From: Deltaproteobacteria bacterium
Lineage (GTDB): Bacteria; Desulfobacterota; Desulfobulbia; Desulfobulbales; Desulfocapsaceae
Assembly: GCA_026388715.1 (NCBI GenBank)
Contig: JAPLJF010000036.1
Location: forward strand, 1 to 64,000
DNA length: 64,000 nt
Reading direction: 5' to 3'
In this document: in pieces, positions 7,951 to 17,982 of the stretch
Position numbering within the stretch: the stretch's first letter is position 1
Layout: each line of letters begins with the position of its first letter
The notes under the pieces: generated by a model
What the model saw: the letters and a program-made list of their open reading frames with translations, nothing else
Database searches by the model: none
Told to the model about the DNA's origin: nothing
Program-made: the position numbers and the translations under genes

Positions 7951-9744
7951 ATGGAAGAACCAGTGGATTCAAGGGATTCCCGTGGCTGGTGTTCAATCTG
8001 TCTGCCCTTTTTAAAGTGGTGGCCTCGGGTGACGCCCACGACCTTGCGTGCCGACCTGATTGCCGGTCTGACCGGGGCGATTCTCGCCCTGCCCCAGGGG
8101 GTTGCCTTTGCCACCATTGCCGGCATGCCTCCCCAGTATGGCCTCTATGCCGGCATGGTCCCGGCCATTGTCGCGGCCCTGTTCGGTTCTTCCTGGCAAC
8201 TGGTGTCCGGGCCGACGACCGCGGCATCCCTGGTCCTGTTTTCGAGCCTCAGTAAATATGCGGTGCCCGGCAGTGCTGAATATGTCCAGCTGGCGCTGAC
8301 CTTGACCATAATGGTCGGGCTGATTGAATTGGCCATGGGGCTGGCCCGTTTAGGCGCCCTTGTCAATTTTATTTCCCATTCCGTGGTCATTGGTTTTACT
8401 GCCGGGGCAGCCCTGCTGATCGCCTCCAGTCAGTTGAAACACTTTTTCGGCATTGAGATGCCCAGAGGTGGCCATTTCCACCAGACGGTGTACGGAGTGG
8501 CCAGTCAATGGGCCGATTTTAATCCCCATGTGGTTGCGGTTGGTCTGGCGGCCATGATCTCCGGGCTTCTTGTCCGCCGTTTTCTGCCGAAAGTCCCTTA
8601 TATGATTGTTGCCATGCTGGTTGGTTGTGCCGTCTCCTTTGGTCTTTCCCGATTTCTGGGGGTGGACGATATCCCGATGGTAGGCGCCTTGCCCTCTTCC
8701 CTGCCGCCGTTGTCTTCTCCGCATTTTACCCTGAGTACCATCAGGGATCTGACCCCTCCGGCCCTGGCAATGACCCTTTTTGCCCTGACCGAGGCGGTTT
8801 CCATTGCCCGGTCGCTGGCGGTCAAGACCGGGCAGGATCTGGATGGTAATCAGGAGTTTGTCGGTCAAGGACTCTCCAATATGGTCGGCAGCTTTTTTTC
8901 CGGATATGTGTCCACCGGTTCTTTCAACCGCAGTGGTCTGAACTTTCAGGCAGGGGCCAGGACCCCGCTTGCCGCCATCTTTGCCGGCGTCTTGCTGATA
9001 GTGGTGGTGTTGTTTGTGGCCCCTTATGCCAGCTATCTTCCCAATGGTGCCATGGCAGGTATTTTGTTTCTTGTGGCCTGGGGGCTTATTGATTTTCATC
9101 ATATCAAACGGATCCTGAAGACGAGCAGGGCGGACAGTGCCATTCTGGTGGTCACCTTTCTGGCCACGCTCTTTCTTGAACTTGAATTTGCCATCTTCTT
9201 TGGGGTCTTGCTTTCCCTGATGCTCTACCTGAACCAGACCTCCCATCCCCGGGTACTCAGCCGGGTTCCCGATCCCCGTAGCCCTCATCGGGCCTTCACT
9301 ACCGACCCCTTATTGCCTGAATGTCCGCAACTGAAGATCATCAGGATTGACGGATCCTTGTTTTTCGGGGCGATCAACCATGTGCAGGAGCAACTGCGTC
9401 AGCTGTTTCGTGCCTCATCCGAGCAGAAAAATTTCCTGCTGATCTTTGCCGGGGTCAATTTCGTTGATATGGCAGGGGCGGATTTTATTGTCGATCTGAT
9501 TAGAAAGGAGCAGGAAAAAGGGGAAAGGCTGTATCTCTGCGAGATTAAAAAACCGGTGCTTGAGGCCCTGCATCAGAGCGGGAATGGAGATATCCTGAGG
9601 GCCGATAACGTTTTTGAACTGAAGAATGAGGCGGTTGCCGCCATATTCAAGCGACTGGACAGGGATATCTGCGCCCGTTGTCAGGCCCGGATCTTTTTAG
9701 AGTGCAGGGATTTGCCAATAGTGAAAGAAGACGCAAATACTTAG
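7951..9744 (+). CDS. SulP-family anion permease with C-terminal STAS domain
   Basis: LRADLIAGLTGAILALPQGVAFATIAGMPPQYGLYAGMVPAI...; STAS region LKIIRIDGSLFFGAINHV...NFVDMAGADFIVDL. Confidence 0.94.
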   Translation: MEEPVDSRDSRGWCSICLPFLKWWPRVTPTTLRADLIAGLTGAILALPQGVAFATIAGMPPQYGLYAGMVPAIVAALFGSSWQLVSGPTTAASLVLFSSLSKYAVPGSAEYVQLALTLTIMVGLIELAMGLARLGALVNFISHSVVIGFTAGAALLIASSQLKHFFGIEMPRGGHFHQTVYGVASQWADFNPHVVAVGLAAMISGLLVRRFLPKVPYMIVAMLVGCAVSFGLSRFLGVDDIPMVGALPSSLPPLSSPHFTLSTIRDLTPPALAMTLFALTEAVSIARSLAVKTGQDLDGNQEFVGQGLSNMVGSFFSGYVSTGSFNRSGLNFQAGARTPLAAIFAGVLLIVVVLFVAPYASYLPNGAMAGILFLVAWGLIDFHHIKRILKTSRADSAILVVTFLATLFLELEFAIFFGVLLSLMLYLNQTSHPRVLSRVPDPRSPHRAFTTDPLLPECPQLKIIRIDGSLFFGAINHVQEQLRQLFRASSEQKNFLLIFAGVNFVDMAGADFIVDLIRKEQEKGERLYLCEIKKPVLEALHQSGNGDILRADNVFELKNEAVAAIFKRLDRDICARCQARIFLECRDLPIVKEDANT

Positions 9745-9765
9745 GTGGTTAGTCTGGAGGCGAAA

Positions 9766-9907
9766 GACTGAAGGCTGAAGACTGAAGGATAACAATTATT
9801 ATGCAACGCCAGGAAAAAGTCAGTATGTGAGAAATTCCGGCATGTTGTATGGTACAGTATTGTCTGTCTCTAAGAGCCTTCAGTCTTCAACCTTCAGCCT
9901 TCAGTCT
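9766..9907. repeat. Inverted repeat GACTGAAGGCTGAAGACTGAAGG ... CCTTCAGTCTTCAACCTTCAGCCTTCAGTC
   Basis: Long complementary arms (about 9766-9788 and 9876-9907) between the sulP and rnd genes. Confidence 0.8.
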
Positions 9908-9923
9908 GTCGATCAAGACAAAA

Positions 9924-11018
9924 TTAAAGCATTTCCGCCAGGAACCCTTTTCGCCATCCGCTGGCCAGTCTTTTGGGGTAGATTTGTTCCGGTTGTTTCT
10001 GGGATCGAATCAGGGCCCGCAGTTCGGCATTATTACTTATCAGACCGGGATCCAGGCCGAGAACATCGCTTTTCAGGGTGATATATTCCTGCAGTTTTCT
10101 TAATCTTTCCTGCTCCGTTTTATTCAGTTTCACAGTCTGGAGTGAAGGCGGACAGTCTTGTTCAGGACAAGACAGACCCTTGTGAGTCAGGGCGATGAGC
10201 TGCTGGCCGTATTGGTCAATGGCATGCTTTGACAGCATCTCGCATTGCTGCATCTCTTCAGGGGTCTGGATCTGTCTTGCGGCCAGCCAGAGAAGGGCCT
10301 GATCGGTCAGGATATGTCCACGCGGACGGTTGCGTTGTCGTGCCTCCTGTTCGCGCCAGCCTGTCAATTCCTGCAGCGAGGCCAGGGCCTGCCGGTTCAG
10401 TTTGTCAGCGCCTTTGATCTTCAGATAACGGGTTTCATCGGCTGGCGGCTGGTAGAATCCTGGTTCGTTGTATCGATTCAGTTCTTCCTCGAGCCAGCCT
10501 GTGACTGTCGGGTTCAGAATACGGGCGAGGAGCAAGACTCGCAGGGCCCGTAAATAGCGGACATCATCAAGGGCATATTCAATCTGCTTGAGATTGAGTG
10601 GGCGGCGCAGCCAGTTGGTGCGGGTCTCGGTTTTGGGCAGGTCGATGTCGAGCAGTTCCTTGATCAGATTGCCCAGAGAGATCGTGGCCGAGATTCCGGC
10701 AAAGCCCGCGGCCAGTCTGGAGTCAAAGATCGTCTGGGGAAGAACGCCGGTGGCCTGGTACAGAATCGCAAGATCCTGGGGGGCATCATGAAATATTTTG
10801 ACAACCGCCGGATCTCCGAGTAATTCTCCCAGGGGAGAAAGATCGGTCAGGGCGCAGGGATCAATAAGAAAGCATTCCTCATTGGAGAGCGCCAGTTGGA
10901 TGAGCCCCAGTCTCGGGTAATAGGTGCGTTCCCAGACAAATTCGGTGTCGAGAGCAACGGCATCAATGGCTCGTGCCCGATCGATCAGGGCCTGCAGATC
11001 TTCTTGGTTGGTGATCAT
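9924..11018 (-). CDS. rnd: Ribonuclease D-like 3'-5' exonuclease with HRDC domain
   Basis: VALDTEFVWERTYYPRLGLIQLA; FHDAPQDLAIL; YALDDVRYL; HRDC-like region. Confidence 0.92.
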   Translation of the reverse strand: MITNQEDLQALIDRARAIDAVALDTEFVWERTYYPRLGLIQLALSNEECFLIDPCALTDLSPLGELLGDPAVVKIFHDAPQDLAILYQATGVLPQTIFDSRLAAGFAGISATISLGNLIKELLDIDLPKTETRTNWLRRPLNLKQIEYALDDVRYLRALRVLLLARILNPTVTGWLEEELNRYNEPGFYQPPADETRYLKIKGADKLNRQALASLQELTGWREQEARQRNRPRGHILTDQALLWLAARQIQTPEEMQQCEMLSKHAIDQYGQQLIALTHKGLSCPEQDCPPSLQTVKLNKTEQERLRKLQEYITLKSDVLGLDPGLISNNAELRALIRSQKQPEQIYPKRLASGWRKGFLAEML

Positions 11019-11209
11019 TGTTGACGGTATGGCGTAACCAGTTTAAGTTTGAAGGGTTCATCTTTATACACTCTTTTATCTGTGCACAAAGACATAAAGA
11101 TGGAAAAAAAACAAGAGAAATTCCAATCAGCAGCGGGTTCCCTTCTCGTCTGCCGGTTACAACTCAGGCTGCATGGCTTGCCGTCAGGGCGACGTTACAG
11201 GAAAAAGGT

Positions 11210-12262
11210 ATGTTCTATTATATATTGAAACGCATAGGGCTTATGATCCCGACCCTGTTTGGGGTGATGCTTGTCACCTTCACGGTTACCCAGTTTGTTC
11301 CTGGGGGGCCGGTGGAGAGGATGATTGCCCAGATCGAGGGGCATGGCCAGGGCGGCGGTGAGGTCGGCGCGGTCACCTCATCTATGTATCGCGGTGACTC
11401 CGGGCTTGATCATGAGAAGGTGGCCAAGTTGAAGGCGCTGTATGGTTTTGACAAGCCTCCCCTTGAGCGTTTTTTGCGCATGATGAAGGACTATCTGGTC
11501 TTTGATTTCGGCTCGTCCTATTATTATCATACCAGTGTGGCGCAACTGGTGATCTCCCGGATGCCGGTTTCCATGTCCCTTGGTTTGTGGAGTTTTATTA
11601 TTGTCTATGGGGCGTGTATCCCTTTGGGGATTGCCAAGGCGGTGCGTGATGGCTCGCGTTTTGATGTCCTCAGTTCCACCGCCATTCTCATTGGCTATGC
11701 TATCCCCGGCTTTGTCCTGGCCATTGCCCTGATTGTCCTCTTTGGCGGCGGGAGCTTCTGGAGTGTCTTCCCTCTGCGGGGGCTGGTTTCTGATAACTGG
11801 TCGCAACTGGGCCTGGTTGGCAAGATCACCGATTATCTCTGGCATATGGTGCTCCCTATTACGGCCAGCGCCGTAGGCAGCCTGGCGGTGATGACCATGC
11901 TCACTAAAAATTCCTTTCTGGAAGAGATCCGCAAACAGTATGTGCTCACTGCCCGGGCCAAAGGACTCAGTGAGCAGCAGGTATTGTATAAACATGTTTT
12001 CAGAAATGCCATTATTCCCATTATCACCGGGTTTCCTGGCTATTTTATCGCCGCTTTTTTTACCGGCAGTCTTCTGATTGAGACGATCTTCTCGCTCGAT
12101 GGGATGGGACTGCTTGCCTATCAATCCGTTTTAAACCGGGATTATCCAGTCGTGCTGGGAACGCTTTATTTCTTTACTATTGTCGGTCTCATCTCCCGTC
12201 TGCTGTCAGACCTCAGCTATCTGTTTGTGGACCCCAGAATAAGTTTTGAGAGTGTTGAGTAA
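11210..12262 (+). CDS. yejB: ABC transporter permease, YejB-like
   Basis: MFYYILKRIGLMIPTLFGVMLVTFTVTQFVPGGPVERMIAQIEG; binding-protein-dependent permease motif EEIRKQYVLTARAKGLSEQQVLYKHVFRNA. Start set at internal ATG. Confidence 0.88.
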   Translation: MFYYILKRIGLMIPTLFGVMLVTFTVTQFVPGGPVERMIAQIEGHGQGGGEVGAVTSSMYRGDSGLDHEKVAKLKALYGFDKPPLERFLRMMKDYLVFDFGSSYYYHTSVAQLVISRMPVSMSLGLWSFIIVYGACIPLGIAKAVRDGSRFDVLSSTAILIGYAIPGFVLAIALIVLFGGGSFWSVFPLRGLVSDNWSQLGLVGKITDYLWHMVLPITASAVGSLAVMTMLTKNSFLEEIRKQYVLTARAKGLSEQQVLYKHVFRNAIIPIITGFPGYFIAAFFTGSLLIETIFSLDGMGLLAYQSVLNRDYPVVLGTLYFFTIVGLISRLLSDLSYLFVDPRISFESVE

Positions 12263-13310
12263 CGTGGAAGAGCAAAATGCAACGCCAGATTTTGGCCATG
12301 CCCCGGAGTACAGACGTTGGCGGAGGTTTAAGCGGAACCGGCGCGGCTACTTAAGCCTTCTGCTCTTTGGCCTGTTTTTTGCGATCAGTCTGGGTGCCGA
12401 ACTGCTCAGCAATGATGTGCCGCTCCTGATTATCTATAATGGCGATTTTTATTTTCCACTGGTGCGTGCGTATCCAGAGAAGGTCTTTGGCGGGGACTTT
12501 GAGACCGAGGCAGATTATAAAGATCCCTATATCATGGAGCGGATCACCAGCGGCGGCAATCGGGCCTTTTTTCCGCTCAACCGCCATAGTTTCAACACCA
12601 TCAATCTGGCCATAGACGGCCCGGTGCCTTCACCGCCGACCAGCGAGAATATCCTGGGTACCGATGACCGGGGGCGGGATGTCTTGGCCCGGCTGCTCTA
12701 TGGCTTCCGGCTGAGCGTGCTGTTTGGCTTTGCCCTGACCCTGGTAGGCACCCTGGTGGGGATCTTTGCCGGGGCCATCCAGGGATTTTTCGGCGGCAGA
12801 ACGGATCTCCTGTGCCAGCGTTTTATCGAGGTCTGGAGCGCCATGCCCGAGCTCTATTTGCTGATCATCTTTGCTTCGATCTTTAAACCGAGCGTCCTGC
12901 TGCTCCTGATCCTGCTTTCGCTCTTCAGCTGGATGGGCCTTTCCGATTATGTCCGCGCGGAGTTTCTTAAAGGGCGGAACATGGAGTATGTGAAGGCGGC
13001 CAGGGCCCTTGGTGTCTCCAATGTCACGATCATGTATCGCCACCTCCTGCCGAACGGCATGACGCCGGTTATCACGTTTCTCCCTTTTCGGATGTCGGCC
13101 TCGATCCTGGCCCTGACCAGTCTCGACTTCCTTGGCCTCGGTGTGCCTCCCGCCACCCCCAGTCTGGGTGAACTGCTGGCCCAGGGCAAGGCTAATATCG
13201 ATGCCTGGTGGCTTTCTCTGTCCACCTTTATTCTGCTGGTTGGCACTCTGGTCCTGCTGATTTTTATTGGCGAGGCCCTGCGTGAGGCCTTTGATCCCAG
13301 GAAGATATAA
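12246..13310 (+). CDS. yejE: ABC transporter permease, YejE-like
   Basis: RRWRRFKRNRRGYLSLLLFGLFF...; ILGTDDRGRDVLARLLYGFRLSVLFG; EYVKAARALGVSN; overlaps yejB. Confidence 0.88.
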   Translation: MRVLSNVEEQNATPDFGHAPEYRRWRRFKRNRRGYLSLLLFGLFFAISLGAELLSNDVPLLIIYNGDFYFPLVRAYPEKVFGGDFETEADYKDPYIMERITSGGNRAFFPLNRHSFNTINLAIDGPVPSPPTSENILGTDDRGRDVLARLLYGFRLSVLFGFALTLVGTLVGIFAGAIQGFFGGRTDLLCQRFIEVWSAMPELYLLIIFASIFKPSVLLLLILLSLFSWMGLSDYVRAEFLKGRNMEYVKAARALGVSNVTIMYRHLLPNGMTPVITFLPFRMSASILALTSLDFLGLGVPPATPSLGELLAQGKANIDAWWLSLSTFILLVGTLVLLIFIGEALREAFDPRKI

Positions 13311-13444
13311 CGACTGACCGCCCATGACTACCAAGGACAGGAATGTGGATAAAAAGTAAATGATTAGTGCGAGTTGGCGGCAAATAAGGTATTATGTTTA
13401 AGATGATTTGATGATTTTGCTGGTATTTTTAAAATGGTGCTTAG

Positions 13445-14263
13445 ATGACGTTTAAGCAGGGTGAAGGCAGTATGCAACGAAATCCCGTGGAAAAATTAGG
13501 AGAGACCGGCCTCTATGTGCTTGAGGATACGGGGCGGATGGGCCTCTATCTGCTGCTGGCGCTCAAGGGGATATTCAGGCGTCCTTTCCGGATGGCCGAG
13601 TTCATGCGACAGATGCATTTTATCGGGGCCGGGTCCATGGCGGTCATTTTTTTTACCGCTGCATCCACGGGAATGGTGTTGGGCCTGCAGGGATATTATT
13701 CGCTGCATAAGTTCGGGGCGGAGGGGATGCTTGGTTCTGCGGTTTCGCTGACCCTGATCATGGAGCTCGGGCCGGTCCTGACCGCCATCATGGTGGCCGG
13801 ACGGGCTGGGTCCGCCATGTGCGCCGAGATTGGCATTATGCGGATCTCGGAGCAGATTGATGCCCTCGAGTGCATGGCCATTGATCCCTTTCGCTATCTG
13901 ATTTCCCCCAAATTCCTGGCCGCGCTGGTGTCTATTCCCCTGCTGACGGCCTTCTTTGATGTGGTGGGGATTGCCGGCGGCTATATTGCCGGGGTGAATC
14001 TCATGGGGGTAAATCCCGGGAGTTATCTGGAGGGGATGCGCTCGAGCGTGACCAATCATGATATCTGGCTGGGGACGGTCAAATCTTTTGTCTTTGCCCT
14101 GCTGGTGGTCTGGATCTGCACCGGACGCGGCTATCTGGTCTATCAGATACGTGGGGCCGGGTTCGGGGCCCAGAGTGTCAGTCGGGTGACTACCCAGGCC
14201 GTGGTCTTTTCGTCTATTGCGGTGCTTATCTTTGATTATTTATTAACAGCGGTGCTGTTATGA
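13445..14263 (+). CDS. mlaE: MlaE-family lipid transport ABC permease
   Basis: MRQMHFIGAGSMAVIFFTAASTGMVLGLQGYYSLHKFGAE...ELGPVLTAIMVAGRAGSAMCAEIG. Confidence 0.94.
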   Translation: MTFKQGEGSMQRNPVEKLGETGLYVLEDTGRMGLYLLLALKGIFRRPFRMAEFMRQMHFIGAGSMAVIFFTAASTGMVLGLQGYYSLHKFGAEGMLGSAVSLTLIMELGPVLTAIMVAGRAGSAMCAEIGIMRISEQIDALECMAIDPFRYLISPKFLAALVSIPLLTAFFDVVGIAGGYIAGVNLMGVNPGSYLEGMRSSVTNHDIWLGTVKSFVFALLVVWICTGRGYLVYQIRGAGFGAQSVSRVTTQAVVFSSIAVLIFDYLLTAVLL

Positions 14264-15048
14264 GTGACTTTGCCATAGAATTCAGGGATGTGGTTAAATC
14301 CTTTGCCAAAACGGATGGGGGCAGACAGACGATCCTTGATCATGTTAATTTTACCATCCCTGTCGGCAAGACCACCGTCATTGCCGGCGGCAGCGGTCAG
14401 GGAAAAAGTGTCACCTTGAAGCTGATCCTTGGCCTGATGTCGGTGGATAGCGGCCAGATTCTGGTCTCAGGTATTGATGTGACCGGGCTGCGGGGGCGGG
14501 CTCTTGAGCAGTTGCGCACCCGTTTTGGTGTCCTGTTTCAGGGCGCGGCCCTTTTTGATTCCTTGAGTGTTTTTGAGAATGTGGCCTTGCCGCTGCGGGA
14601 GCGAACCACCAAGTCGGAACAGGAGATCCATGACCAGGTCATGGCCATCCTGACTCAGCTTGAGCTGACCGGCCATGAGGAAAAGTTTCCCGCCCAGTTG
14701 AGTGGCGGCATGCGCAAGCGGGTGGGGTTGGCCCGGGCCTTGCAGTTGAAACCGGAAATTATGCTTTTTGATGAGCCAACTACCGGCCTTGATCCAGCCA
14801 TGACCCAGGATATCTATAACCTTTTTGCCAGGACCCAGAAACAGGTCGGGTACACGGCGGTGATTGTCAGCCATGATATCCCCAAGGTCTTTCGGCTGGC
14901 CGATCAGATTGTTGTTTTAAATGAGGGGAAGACCGATGTGTTTGCCAGCCCTGAAGCCATGCAAAGGTCGCAGGAACCGCATATCCGTGCATTTGTGGAA
15001 AGTACAATGGGTACCAGCGAATGCGTGAAAGAAACGAGTAAAAAATAG
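14260..15048 (+). CDS. mlaF: MlaF-family ABC ATPase
   Basis: Walker A GGSGQGKS; LSGGMRKRVGLARAL; DEPTTGLDP. Confidence 0.94.
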   Translation: MSDFAIEFRDVVKSFAKTDGGRQTILDHVNFTIPVGKTTVIAGGSGQGKSVTLKLILGLMSVDSGQILVSGIDVTGLRGRALEQLRTRFGVLFQGAALFDSLSVFENVALPLRERTTKSEQEIHDQVMAILTQLELTGHEEKFPAQLSGGMRKRVGLARALQLKPEIMLFDEPTTGLDPAMTQDIYNLFARTQKQVGYTAVIVSHDIPKVFRLADQIVVLNEGKTDVFASPEAMQRSQEPHIRAFVESTMGTSECVKETSKK

Positions 15049-15052
15049 TATA

Positions 15053-15152
15053 AGCCGCTGTAAATAAATAACATGGCCACCTGAATGGCCGGAACGGCAT
15101 TAGGGGCCGTAATGAAATAGGTATAAAGAGACAAGTTATTTCGTAACGGCTC
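15053..15152. repeat. Repeat family B, copy 1 (about 100 bp, inverted ends AGCCGYTG...CGTAACGGCT)
   Basis: Homologous to 55628..55729; shared blocks ...GCCGTAAYGAAATRGGTATRAAG...TTATTTCGTAACGGCT. Confidence 0.85.
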
Positions 15153-15202
15153 TTAATCAATCAGTGAAATGTCTCAGATTTATGTGATGGAATGGTGGAG
15201 CA

Positions 15203-15655
15203 ATGAAACAGAACGGTCTTGAATTATTTGTTGGTCTCTTTATTGTGGTTGGTTTTCTCGCCTTTGGCTATCTGGCCTTGCAGCTTGGCGAGGTCTCGTT
15301 TTTGAGCGCGAGGAAGAGCTATGTGATCAACGCTGAGTTTGACAATATTTCCGGGATTAAAAAGGGCGCAGCGATCCAGATCGCCGGGGTGGTTGTGGGT
15401 CAGGTTAGGGATACCTGGCTTGGCAAGGATGATCTGGCCCATGTGGCCTTGCAGATTGATAACGGGGTAAAGGTTCCTGTTGATTCCATGGCCTCAGTCA
15501 AGACGCAGGGGATTGTTGGCGATAAATACATTCAACTGACCCTGGGCAGTGATGAGAAACTGTTTGCTGATGGGGGGACGATGGTTGATACCGAGTCAGC
15601 AGTTGATCTGGAATCACTGATCAGCAAGTTTGCCTTTGGCAGTGTGAAAAAATAA
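15203..15655 (+). CDS. mlaD: MlaD-family (MCE domain) lipid-binding protein
   Basis: MKQNGLELFVGLFIVVGFLAFGYLALQLG...VINAEFDNISGIKKGAAIQIAGVVVGQV. Confidence 0.93.
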   Translation: MKQNGLELFVGLFIVVGFLAFGYLALQLGEVSFLSARKSYVINAEFDNISGIKKGAAIQIAGVVVGQVRDTWLGKDDLAHVALQIDNGVKVPVDSMASVKTQGIVGDKYIQLTLGSDEKLFADGGTMVDTESAVDLESLISKFAFGSVKK

Positions 15656-15705
15656 GGACGCTGATAAGCGGGACGCATGCATTACCATTTTCAACAGTCT
15701 TATCC

Positions 15706-16662
15706 ATGAGCGTCAAAAACTGCCTTCAACAGATTCGCAATGGCGGTGTCCTCAGTTATGAGCAGGCCCTTGCGCTGGCCGATGGTTCTGATTTAAGCGA
15801 ATTGTGCCGGGCGGCAGACGAGATCTGCCGTTTTTTTCATGCCAGCTCTTTTGACCTCTGCTCCATTATCAATGCCCGTTCCGGGCGCTGTTCCGAGGAC
15901 TGCCGCTATTGCGCCCAGTCGGCCCGGTATCCGGCGGCCATTGACAGCTATGAGCAGATCGAGACGGGAATTGCGCTGGAACAGGCCAGGGAAAATGACC
16001 GCCACGGTGTGCGTCGGCTGTCTCTGGTCACGGCTGGCCGCTCTGTCGCCAGCGACCAGCTTGAGAATCTGGGACAGTTGTACGCGGATCTTGGCCGGGA
16101 TACAGGGCTTCTCTTCTGCGCCTCCATGGGTTTGTTGACCCGCGAGAAGGCGGAGCGCCTGGTCGCCTTCGGGGTACGGCGCTATCACTGCAATCTGGAG
16201 AGCTGCCGGGGCTATTTCCCGCAGGTGTGCACCACCCACACCTGGGAAGAGAAGGTGGAGACCATCCTTCTGGCCCGGGCGGCGGGCATGGATATTTGTT
16301 CCGGCGGCATCATCGGCATGGGTGAGAGCCGGGAACAGCGTTTGCAGCTTGCCTTTGAGCTGCGGGAGCTTGCGGTCTTGTCCATCCCCGTCAATATCCT
16401 GACCCCCATTGCCGGAACCCCCATGGCCGGAGTGGAACCCATTTCCCTCCCCGAGGTCCTGCGCACCATCGCCATGTTCCGTCTTATCAACCCGCAGGCA
16501 GTCATCCGTCTGGCTGGAGGCCGCAATCAGTTCGGGCTCGATCAGTATCAATGCTTTGCCGCCGGCGCCAACGGCGCTATTGTCGGTAACTATCTGACCA
16601 CGGCCGGGAATGGCCTGGAACAGGATCTGCAAGCTATCGCCAAGATGGGATTCCGGTTTTAA
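15706..16662 (+). CDS. bioB: Biotin synthase
   Basis: Radical SAM CxxxCxxC: NARSGRCSEDCRYCAQS; CSGGIIGMGE. Confidence 0.96.
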   Translation: MSVKNCLQQIRNGGVLSYEQALALADGSDLSELCRAADEICRFFHASSFDLCSIINARSGRCSEDCRYCAQSARYPAAIDSYEQIETGIALEQARENDRHGVRRLSLVTAGRSVASDQLENLGQLYADLGRDTGLLFCASMGLLTREKAERLVAFGVRRYHCNLESCRGYFPQVCTTHTWEEKVETILLARAAGMDICSGGIIGMGESREQRLQLAFELRELAVLSIPVNILTPIAGTPMAGVEPISLPEVLRTIAMFRLINPQAVIRLAGGRNQFGLDQYQCFAAGANGAIVGNYLTTAGNGLEQDLQAIAKMGFRF

Positions 16663-16692
16663 AACAGCCTGACCATAGAAATATTTACTGCC

Positions 16693-17982
16693 ATGGATAC
16701 CCAAACCCTTCTTTGCTACGACCGGGAGCATCTCTGGCACCCGTACACCTCCATGGAAGATCCGTTGCCGGTTTATGCGGTGGAGTCGGCGGCGGGCGTG
16801 CGCATCCGGCTGATGGATGGCCGGGAGCTCATTGATGGCATGGCCTCCTGGTGGTCGGTGATCCATGGTTACAGCCATCCGGTGCTGGTTCAGGCCCTGC
16901 AGGAACAGGCGGCCCGCATGTCCCATGTCATGTTCGGCGGTCTGACCCATGGACCGGCCGTGGAGCTGGCCAGGATGCTGGTGGAGATGACGCCGGCTGG
17001 CCTCGACAAGGTCTTTCTGTGCGACTCGGGTTCGGTGGCAGTAGAGGTGGCCATGAAGATGGCCATCCAGTATCAGTATGCTGCCGGTCATCCCCGGCGT
17101 TGTCGTTTTCTCACTATCCGTTCCGGTTATCACGGGGACACCTTTCACGCCATGTCGGTCTCTGATCCGCAGGGAGGCATGCACCAACTCTTTGCGGGAT
17201 CCCTGCCAAAATACCTCTTTGCCGACCGGCCCGAGTGTCTGTTCTCACAAGTCTGGGATGACCGTGATATTGTATCATTTGCGCGGCTGATCGAGCAGCA
17301 CCATCAGGATTTGTGCGCCGTGATCCTCGAACCTATTGTTCAGGGCGCGGGTGGCATGCGTTTTTATCACCCGGAGTATCTGCGGCAGGTGCGTTCCCTC
17401 TGCAACACCTATGGCGTTCTTTTGATTGCCGATGAGATCGCCACTGGTTTTGGTCGCAGCGGAGCCCTGTTTGCCTGTGATCATGCCGGGATCAGCCCCG
17501 ATATCATGTGTCTGGGCAAGGCGCTGACCGGCGGAACCATGACCCTGGCCGCGGTCCTGGCCACCTCTGAGGTCGGCCGGGGTGTCTCCCGGGGGACGCC
17601 CGGCGTCTTCATGCATGGCCCGACCTTTATGGCAAATCCCCTGGCCTGTCATGTGGCCTGTGCCTCGATCCGGCTTCTGCTGGAATCTGACTGGCAGCAG
17701 CAGGTGGGCCGGATAGCGCAGTTGCTGGAGCAGGGACTGGCACCGTGCCGGGAACTGGCGCAGGTGCAGGATGTCAGGGTACTGGGCGCCATCAGCGTAG
17801 TGGAGATGAAGGGGCCGGTGGCTATGCAGGAGATGCAGGCGGCCTTTGTCGAGCGCGGGGTCTGGGTGCGGCCCTTTGGCCGCCTGGTCTATGTGATGCC
17901 GCCCTATTGTATCACGGCCGAAGATCTGCAGACCCTGACGGCGGCCATTGTCCAGGTGGTGGCGGGTGAGGGGCGGTCATGA
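16693..17982 (+). CDS. bioA: Adenosylmethionine-8-amino-7-oxononanoate aminotransferase
   Basis: [54 protein letters not shown]. Confidence 0.96.
   Translation: MDTQTLLCYDREHLWHPYTSMEDPLPVYAVESAAGVRIRLMDGRELIDGMASWWSVIHGYSHPVLVQALQEQAARMSHVMFGGLTHGPAVELARMLVEMTPAGLDKVFLCDSGSVAVEVAMKMAIQYQYAAGHPRRCRFLTIRSGYHGDTFHAMSVSDPQGGMHQLFAGSLPKYLFADRPECLFSQVWDDRDIVSFARLIEQHHQDLCAVILEPIVQGAGGMRFYHPEYLRQVRSLCNTYGVLLIADEIATGFGRSGALFACDHAGISPDIMCLGKALTGGTMTLAAVLATSEVGRGVSRGTPGVFMHGPTFMANPLACHVACASIRLLLESDWQQQVGRIAQLLEQGLAPCRELAQVQDVRVLGAISVVEMKGPVAMQEMQAAFVERGVWVRPFGRLVYVMPPYCITAEDLQTLTAAIVQVVAGEGRS

Noticed and set aside
7713-8255. ORF 7713..8255 as a protein-coding gene
   Set aside because: It translates straight through the family A repeat and into the sulP gene in another frame; no family signature.
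8350-9288. Minus-strand 312-aa ORF opposite sulP
   Set aside because: Antisense shadow of a well-supported SulP gene, Gly/Gln/His/Lys-rich composition typical of shadow translation.
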